Positions 5,417-8,895 of a stretch of DNA of 8,895 nt are shown here, piece by piece. Origin of the DNA: DATKEG01 sp035544515 (lineage in GTDB: Bacteria > Acidobacteriota > Vicinamibacteria > Fen-336); assembly GCA_035544515.1 (NCBI GenBank), contig DATKEG010000088.1:1-8895 (forward strand). The letters run 5' to 3'. Position 1 is the stretch's first letter. Each line of letters opens with the position of its first letter. The notes below the pieces were generated by a model. The model saw only the letters and a list, made by a program, of their open reading frames with translations, was not told the DNA's origin and did not search any database. The position numbers and the translations under genes are program-made.

Positions 5417-6952
5417 GTGACGTCGATCCACGTCGCGGACTACGTCGTCATGGCCGCGTACTTCTCCGGCATGGCCGGGATCGCCTGGCTCGTCGGCCAG
5501 CGCAACCGGACCACCGAAGCGTACTTCCTGGGGGGGCGGGCGATGCCCGGGTGGGCGGTCGGGTTCTCGCTCGCCGGCACCGCGATCAGCTCGATCACCT
5601 TCCTGGCCCTGCCCGCCGATGCCTTCAAGACGGCCTGGCTGCGCATGCTCCCGAACCTGGTGCTGCCGCTGGGCGTGCTGGCCGCCTCGCTCTTCTTCCT
5701 CCGTTTCTACCGTGACGGCCGAACCACCACCGCCTTCGAGTTCCTGGAGGCGCGGTTCGGGCCGTCGACCCGGCTCTACGGCGCCTTCGCCTTCGTCGTG
5801 GGCCAGATGCTCCGCATCAGCCTCATCCTGTTCCTGCTCGGACAGCTCACCCACGAGCTGACCGGGCTGTCCCCCGAGACGAGCATCGTGGTCTCCGGCG
5901 TCTTCGTCGCCCTCTACACGGCGATGGGAGGCATCCAGGCCGTGGTGTGGACCGACGTCTCCCAGACACTCGTGCTGACGCTGGGGGGCGCGGCGTGCTT
6001 CGCGGTCGTGGTGTCTTCGCTGCCGGGGGGCCTGGCCGAGGTCCTGGCCACCGCCTGGGCGAGCGGCAAGCTGGGGTTCTCCGACCTGGCCGCCGACGGC
6101 ACCCTGCAAGAGACGGCCCTCGGGCTCTCGCTGACGGAGAAGACGGTGAGCATGATGCTGCTGGTGGGGCTGAGCCACTGGCTGGCGGAGTACGCCTGCA
6201 ACCAGAACGTGGTCCAGCGCTACTGCGCGTCGGCGAGCACCCGCGAGGCGCGCCGGGCCTTGTGGTTCGGATGCGGCGTGGCGATCCCGTTGTGGATCGG
6301 CTTCCAGCTCCTGGGCACCGCGCTGTGGGTCTTCTACCAGCGGTTCCCGAGCCCGACCTCGACGGCGATCCTGGCCGGCACGCTCAGCGCCGAGCGCATC
6401 GTGCCCCACTTCGTGGTGACCCAGTTGCCTCCCGGGCTCACCGGGCTGGTGCTGGCGGGCGTGGTCGCGGCGGCGATGTCGTCCCTCGACTCCAGCCTCA
6501 ACGCCATCTCCACGGTGGGGATCGTCGACGTCTATCGCCGCCATGTCGCGAAGCAGCGGGACGACGGGCACTACCTGCGGATGGCCAGGGCCCTGTCGGG
6601 AGTCGCCTCCGCGGGCATGATCGCCGGGGCGCTCCTGCTGCTCGGCGCGCGGACGAAGACGCTCCAGGACACGGCCACCACGCTCATCGCCCTGACGTCC
6701 GGGGGGCTCCTGGGCCTCTACCTCCTCGGCTTCCTGACCCGGCGGGGCGACGCGAGGAGCGCGGGGCTCGCGATCGCCGCGACCCTGACGCTCTCGCTGT
6801 ACCGGGCCCTGTCCCCGGCTCCCTGGTTCCCCGCCCCTCTGCGCCTGGCGCCGCTCGACGCCGTGCACGGGTACTACACGGCCCTGCTCGCGCAAGTGGT
6901 GATGTTCGGAGTGGGCTGGGCGGCGGGCCTGGCCCTGCCGCGCAGACGCTAG
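5417..6952 (+). CDS. Sodium:solute symporter (SSS family), substrate unknown
   Basis: A secondary transporter of the SSS family (relatives include PutP, SGLT and the sialic acid carrier SiaT), which uses the sodium gradient to import small solutes. The 511 residues are nearly all hydrophobic helices, about 13. Family landmarks in order: TTEAYFLGGRAMPGWAVGFS (32-51), TAISSITF (55-62), FEFLEARFG (107-115), GGIQAVVWTDVSQ (171-183), NQNVVQRY (262-269) and AAAMSSLDSSLNAIS (351-365). Ser355 and Ser356 fall where the family's Na2-site serines lie, so sodium coupling is likely. The GTG at 5417 is chosen because AGGA lies 7 nt upstream and the first helix begins at once. The gene converges on the cytidylyltransferase gene with 9 bp between stops. 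Family members carry sugars, sialic acid, proline, pantothenate and other acids; motifs do not fix the substrate. Adjacent neuA is on the other strand and is weak evidence for a sugar acid. Confidence 0.92.
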   Translation: MTSIHVADYVVMAAYFSGMAGIAWLVGQRNRTTEAYFLGGRAMPGWAVGFSLAGTAISSITFLALPADAFKTAWLRMLPNLVLPLGVLAASLFFLRFYRDGRTTTAFEFLEARFGPSTRLYGAFAFVVGQMLRISLILFLLGQLTHELTGLSPETSIVVSGVFVALYTAMGGIQAVVWTDVSQTLVLTLGGAACFAVVVSSLPGGLAEVLATAWASGKLGFSDLAADGTLQETALGLSLTEKTVSMMLLVGLSHWLAEYACNQNVVQRYCASASTREARRALWFGCGVAIPLWIGFQLLGTALWVFYQRFPSPTSTAILAGTLSAERIVPHFVVTQLPPGLTGLVLAGVVAAAMSSLDSSLNAISTVGIVDVYRRHVAKQRDDGHYLRMARALSGVASAGMIAGALLLLGARTKTLQDTATTLIALTSGGLLGLYLLGFLTRRGDARSAGLAIAATLTLSLYRALSPAPWFPAPLRLAPLDAVHGYYTALLAQVVMFGVGWAAGLALPRRR

Positions 6953-6961
6953 CCTCTCACC

Positions 6962-7666
6962 TCAGCGCGCGCGGCGCGCCAGCACCACGCGGGCGACCTC
7001 GAGGTGGATAGGGTCATCGATGTGCAGGGAGCTCTCCGCGGAGAGGGGCAGGCCGCGCACGTCCGCGCCCAGGCCGAAGTCCTTCCCGCTCCACTCCTCG
7101 AGCAGCCGCCGGCGGCGGACGAAGATGGCTCCGTCGAACACGTAGGCCGGGGGCAGGTCCTGGCGCTGCAGGTAGCTCTCGTTGGTTTCCGCGGAGAACG
7201 GGCGCACGCGGTCGCCCTCGAGCCGTTTCGCCCAGTAGGGGTGCTCGTGCTCGACGCGGAGGACGGTGGCCACCGAGTCCGCGCCGGACTCCTCGAGCTT
7301 GGCCACCGCCGCATCCACGTCCGCGCCCCTCAGTCCGGGCGAGGTGGCCTGCATCGACACCACCGCGTCCGCCCGGAAGCCCAGGCCGTCCATGGCCGCC
7401 AGCGCGTGCTGGACCACCGGGATGAGGCTCACGGTGTCGGTGGCCAGCTCCGGCGGCCGCACGAACGGCACTTCCGCCCCCCAGCGGCGCGCCGTCTCCG
7501 CGATCTCCTCGTCTTCGGTGGAGACGACCACCCGGTCGAGCCTCTCCGCCTCGCGTGCCGCCCCGATGGCCCATGCGATGAGCGGACGCCCGGCGACGTC
7601 GACGAGGTTCTTGCGCGGGATCGACTTGGATCCACCCCGGGCCGGGATGACGGCCAGCACCTTCAT
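6962..7666 (-). CDS. neuA: Acylneuraminate cytidylyltransferase family protein (NeuA/PseF/LegF type)
   Basis: Enzymes of this family activate a nonulosonic acid (sialic, pseudaminic or legionaminic acid) with CTP to give the CMP-sugar used for cell-surface glycans. The 234 residues match the single-domain bacterial form. The nucleotide-binding signature is IPARGGSKSIPRKNL (7-21). Other landmarks are VVVSTEDEEIAETAR (46-60), ATDTVS (75-80), QATSP (106-110), RQDLPPAYVFDGAIFV (168-183) and HIDDPIHLEVA (215-225), whose Asp217/Asp218 lie where family members bind magnesium. The ATG at 7666 is chosen because it begins MKVLAVIPARGG, the usual start, and has AGGAG 9 nt upstream; a longer start at 7744 would run into the divergent cupin gene. 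No NeuB-type synthase, NeuC epimerase or glycosyltransferase is in the window, so the substrate cannot be assigned. The symbol denotes the family, not proven sialic acid specificity. Confidence 0.88.
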   Translation of the reverse strand: MKVLAVIPARGGSKSIPRKNLVDVAGRPLIAWAIGAAREAERLDRVVVSTEDEEIAETARRWGAEVPFVRPPELATDTVSLIPVVQHALAAMDGLGFRADAVVSMQATSPGLRGADVDAAVAKLEESGADSVATVLRVEHEHPYWAKRLEGDRVRPFSAETNESYLQRQDLPPAYVFDGAIFVRRRRLLEEWSGKDFGLGADVRGLPLSAESSLHIDDPIHLEVARVVLARRAR

Positions 7667-7675
7667 GAGGCCCCT

Positions 7676-7680
7676 CTCCT
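7676..7680 (-). promoter_or_regulatory. Ribosome binding site of the cytidylyltransferase gene
   Basis: On the minus strand AGGAG lies 9 nt before the ATG at 7666, within a purine-rich stretch. It favours this start over the upstream in-frame ATG at 7744. Confidence 0.65.
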
Positions 7681-7702
7681 CTTGTCGAAGCGACGGGCGG
7701 GG

Positions 7703-7716
7703 ATTGTAGCTGCTAC
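7703..7716. promoter_or_regulatory. Candidate neuA -10 element overlapped by a short palindrome
   Basis: On the minus strand TACAAT (7703-7708) matches the -10 consensus at 5 of 6 positions and would give neuA a leader of about 30 nt; I find no good -35. A perfect inverted repeat, GTAGC-T-GCTAC (7706-7716), overlaps it in the 76-bp gap between the divergent neuA and cupin genes. Its arms are only 5 bp, so it may be chance, but an operator acting on both genes is possible. Confidence 0.28.
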
Positions 7717-7731
7717 GCTCTGCACACTCGC

Positions 7732-7737
7732 AAGGAG
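7732..7737 (+). promoter_or_regulatory. Ribosome binding site of the cupin gene
   Basis: AAGGAG lies 5 nt before the ATG at 7743 and supports that start. Confidence 0.65.
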
Positions 7738-7742
7738 CACAC

Positions 7743-8258
7743 ATGCGCCTCTGCCGTCACGCGTCGGCTGTCCTGCCGCTCGCCACCCTCGCGGTGGCGT
7801 GGGCGGCGCCCCCTCCGGCCGCGCGCGGGGAGGAAGTGTCTCCGGGCGTCCAGATCGTCAGGGGTGCGGCGATCGCCGGCAAGATCGAGCGCTCGGCGCC
7901 GTCCCCCGGAGGCCGGGGCGGCGTGATCGCCCAGGACGAGGGCTGGCGGGTCCACGCCGCGGAGCGCGACGCGCCCGGCCTGGCCGAGATGCACGAGGGC
8001 GACACGGACGTGTGGTACGTCCTGGCCGGAAAAGCCACCCTGGTCACGGGAGGGACGATCGTGGACGCCTCGGTCACCGGCCCCGGCGAGCACCGGGGCC
8101 CCGCGATCCGGGGCGGTACCGAGCTCGCCGTGGCCGCGGGTGACCTCGTCGCCATCCGCCCCGGCGTGCCGCATTGGGTCAAGGCCGTGGATGGCCGCGT
8201 GAGGTACCTGACGGTCAAGGTGCAGGGACGCCCGGCTCCCGCCGGCGGCGCACGCTGA
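7743..8258 (+). CDS. Probable exported cupin-domain protein
   Basis: A single-domain cupin of 171 residues with unknown reaction or ligand. The N-terminus (Arg2, Arg5, then a hydrophobic stretch at about 8-22 and a small-residue region to about 29) looks like a Sec signal peptide, so the protein probably acts in the periplasm or outside the cell. The cupin fold is indicated by motif 1, EMHEGDTDVWYVLAGKATLV (82-101), and motif 2, AGDLVAIRPGVPHWVK (132-147). Motif 1 departs from the usual HxH...E: the first His is Glu82, the second His is His84 and the Glu is Asp89. Motif 2 keeps His144. The metal set, if any, would be Glu82, His84, Asp89 and His144. An AAGGAG sequence 5 nt before the ATG sets the start. 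A membrane protein gene begins 4 bp after the stop, suggesting an operon and translational coupling. The fold is well supported; the function is not known. Confidence 0.82.
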   Translation: MRLCRHASAVLPLATLAVAWAAPPPAARGEEVSPGVQIVRGAAIAGKIERSAPSPGGRGGVIAQDEGWRVHAAERDAPGLAEMHEGDTDVWYVLAGKATLVTGGTIVDASVTGPGEHRGPAIRGGTELAVAAGDLVAIRPGVPHWVKAVDGRVRYLTVKVQGRPAPAGGAR

Positions 8259-8262
8259 GTCG

Positions 8263-8895
8263 ATGCAATGGCTGCCGCTCGCGCTCGCCGTGCTGGGATG
8301 GCACTCGCTGCTCGCCGTTCTGAGCGGCGCCGCGCGCGTGCAGCCGGCGCTGCGCTCGCCGGCCTTCCTGATCGCCTTCGCGCTGCCGGCCGCAGGCGCG
8401 GCGATCCTCCTGCGCGGCCCGGACCTGGGGACGCCCGCCGGGCGCCGGCTGCGGCTGTGGGCTCACCTGGCGACGCTCGCCCCGGTGATCGCGACGGCTC
8501 TGCGGGTGCCGCCGGGCCTGCCGGCGCGCCCCGCGTGGCTGGCGCTCTTCGGCGCGCCGCTCGCCGTATCGTTGTGGCGCAGCCTGCGCGGGGACGCCAT
8601 CACGCCGCTCGCCATCGCGGCCCCGCCGCCGCCCCTCGCGATCAAGCTCCATCGCTGGAGCGCCGCCATCATCGTCTCTTTCGCCGCGCTGCATTTCGCC
8701 TCTCACCTGTCGGCGGCGGTGAGCCTGGCCCTCAATACGCGCGTGGTGGACGCGGCGCGGCTCGTCTACAAGCAGCCGCCGGTCGAGATGCTGCTGCTGC
8801 TCGCGCTGCCCGTCCAGATCGGAACCGGCCTGTGGCTGTTCAGGGCCGCCAGGGACCGCGCGCTCGACGGCTGGGACCGGCTGCAGCTCGCCTCG
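8263..8895 (+). CDS. Multi-helix membrane protein, partial (cut by right edge)
   Basis: The frame is open from the ATG at 8263 to the window end, giving 211 residues with no stop. Hydrophobic helices lie at about 3-20, 33-50, 66-81, 90-104, 132-152 and 175-193. Three histidines cluster in and beside the fifth helix: His130 in KLHRWS, then His144 and His148 in LHFASH. The following part, RLVYKQPPVEMLLLLALPVQIGTGLWLF (166-193), has a loop-then-helix pattern seen in b-heme membrane subunits of the succinate dehydrogenase/fumarate reductase type. I cannot assign the family firmly; that likeness is pattern-level only. It starts 4 bp after the cupin stop and lacks an obvious Shine-Dalgarno sequence, which suggests translational coupling. 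Composition and the positively charged loops argue for a true membrane protein rather than an antisense artefact. Confidence 0.72.
   Translation, partial: MQWLPLALAVLGWHSLLAVLSGAARVQPALRSPAFLIAFALPAAGAAILLRGPDLGTPAGRRLRLWAHLATLAPVIATALRVPPGLPARPAWLALFGAPLAVSLWRSLRGDAITPLAIAAPPPPLAIKLHRWSAAIIVSFAALHFASHLSAAVSLALNTRVVDAARLVYKQPPVEMLLLLALPVQIGTGLWLFRAARDRALDGWDRLQLAS

Noticed and set aside
4484..6895. Upstream extension of the kinase frame by about 800 codons
   Set aside because: The kinase has a clear AGGAGG and zinc ribbon right at 4483. The upstream part overlaps the sigma gene in another frame and is antisense to the symporter, with no domain.
7667..7744. Longer start for the cytidylyltransferase at 7744
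   Set aside because: The extra 26 residues do not belong to the family, a Shine-Dalgarno sequence and the usual MKVLAVIPARGG start lie at 7666, and the longer form would overlap the divergent cupin start.
7004..8143. Long plus-strand frame opposite the cytidylyltransferase and running into the cupin region
   Set aside because: Low-complexity His/Arg/Gly-rich translation with no motif, out of frame with the well-supported cupin gene.
8215..8706. 163-codon minus-strand frame opposite the last membrane protein
   Set aside because: Arg/Gly/Gln-rich with no motif; the plus-strand frame shows clear membrane helices and continues open to the edge.
1..8895. tRNA, rRNA, CRISPR array, insertion sequence, prophage or riboswitch
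   Set aside because: I looked for repeats with regular spacing, transposase or integrase motifs, terminal inverted repeats and tRNA-like ends on both strands and saw none; gaps between genes are too short for most of these.

Overview
The window is very GC-rich (about 70% by eye) and tightly packed. It contains nine protein-coding genes, two of them cut by the window edges, with short intergenic gaps and no RNA gene, CRISPR array or mobile element that I can see. Gene content suggests a free-living, Gram-negative-type environmental bacterium: an ECF sigma factor paired with a Hanks-type Ser/Thr kinase, a sodium:solute symporter and an exported cupin. This style is common in Acidobacteria-like and Rokubacteria/Methylomirabilota-like soil and groundwater lineages. 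The lineage is inferred from gene style only; no marker gene here settles it.

Layout, left to right. (1) The N-terminal part of purA (adenylosuccinate synthetase) runs leftward off the edge. (2) Diverging from it across 82 bp is hutH (histidine ammonia-lyase), followed 25 bp later by a 98-residue two-helix membrane protein with its own good ribosome binding site. (3) Converging on that gene is a leftward two-gene operon: an ECF-type sigma factor, then 41 bp later a 735-residue kinase with zinc ribbons, four predicted membrane helices and a C-terminal coiled coil. (4) Diverging from the operon across 127 bp is a sodium:solute symporter. (5) Converging on the symporter with 9 bp between stops is a NeuA-type sugar cytidylyltransferase. 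(6) Diverging from neuA across 76 bp is a probable exported cupin, followed 4 bp later by a multi-helix membrane protein that runs off the right edge.

Functional links. The sigma factor and kinase form the clearest unit. No anti-sigma factor is present, and the sigma factor's region 2.2 acidic motif is altered and carries a threonine. This fits, but does not prove, control of the sigma factor by phosphorylation. hutH and the small membrane protein look co-transcribed, as do the cupin and the last membrane protein. The symporter and neuA share only a convergent boundary, so any link in sugar-acid use is speculative.

Regulation. The purA/hutH gap holds back-to-back promoter-like sequences that would share a -35 region. 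Several starts (purA, hutH, the sigma gene) lack Shine-Dalgarno sequences and have -10-like hexamers close upstream, suggesting short-leader or leaderless transcripts. The kinase, the small membrane protein, neuA and the cupin have clear Shine-Dalgarno sequences.
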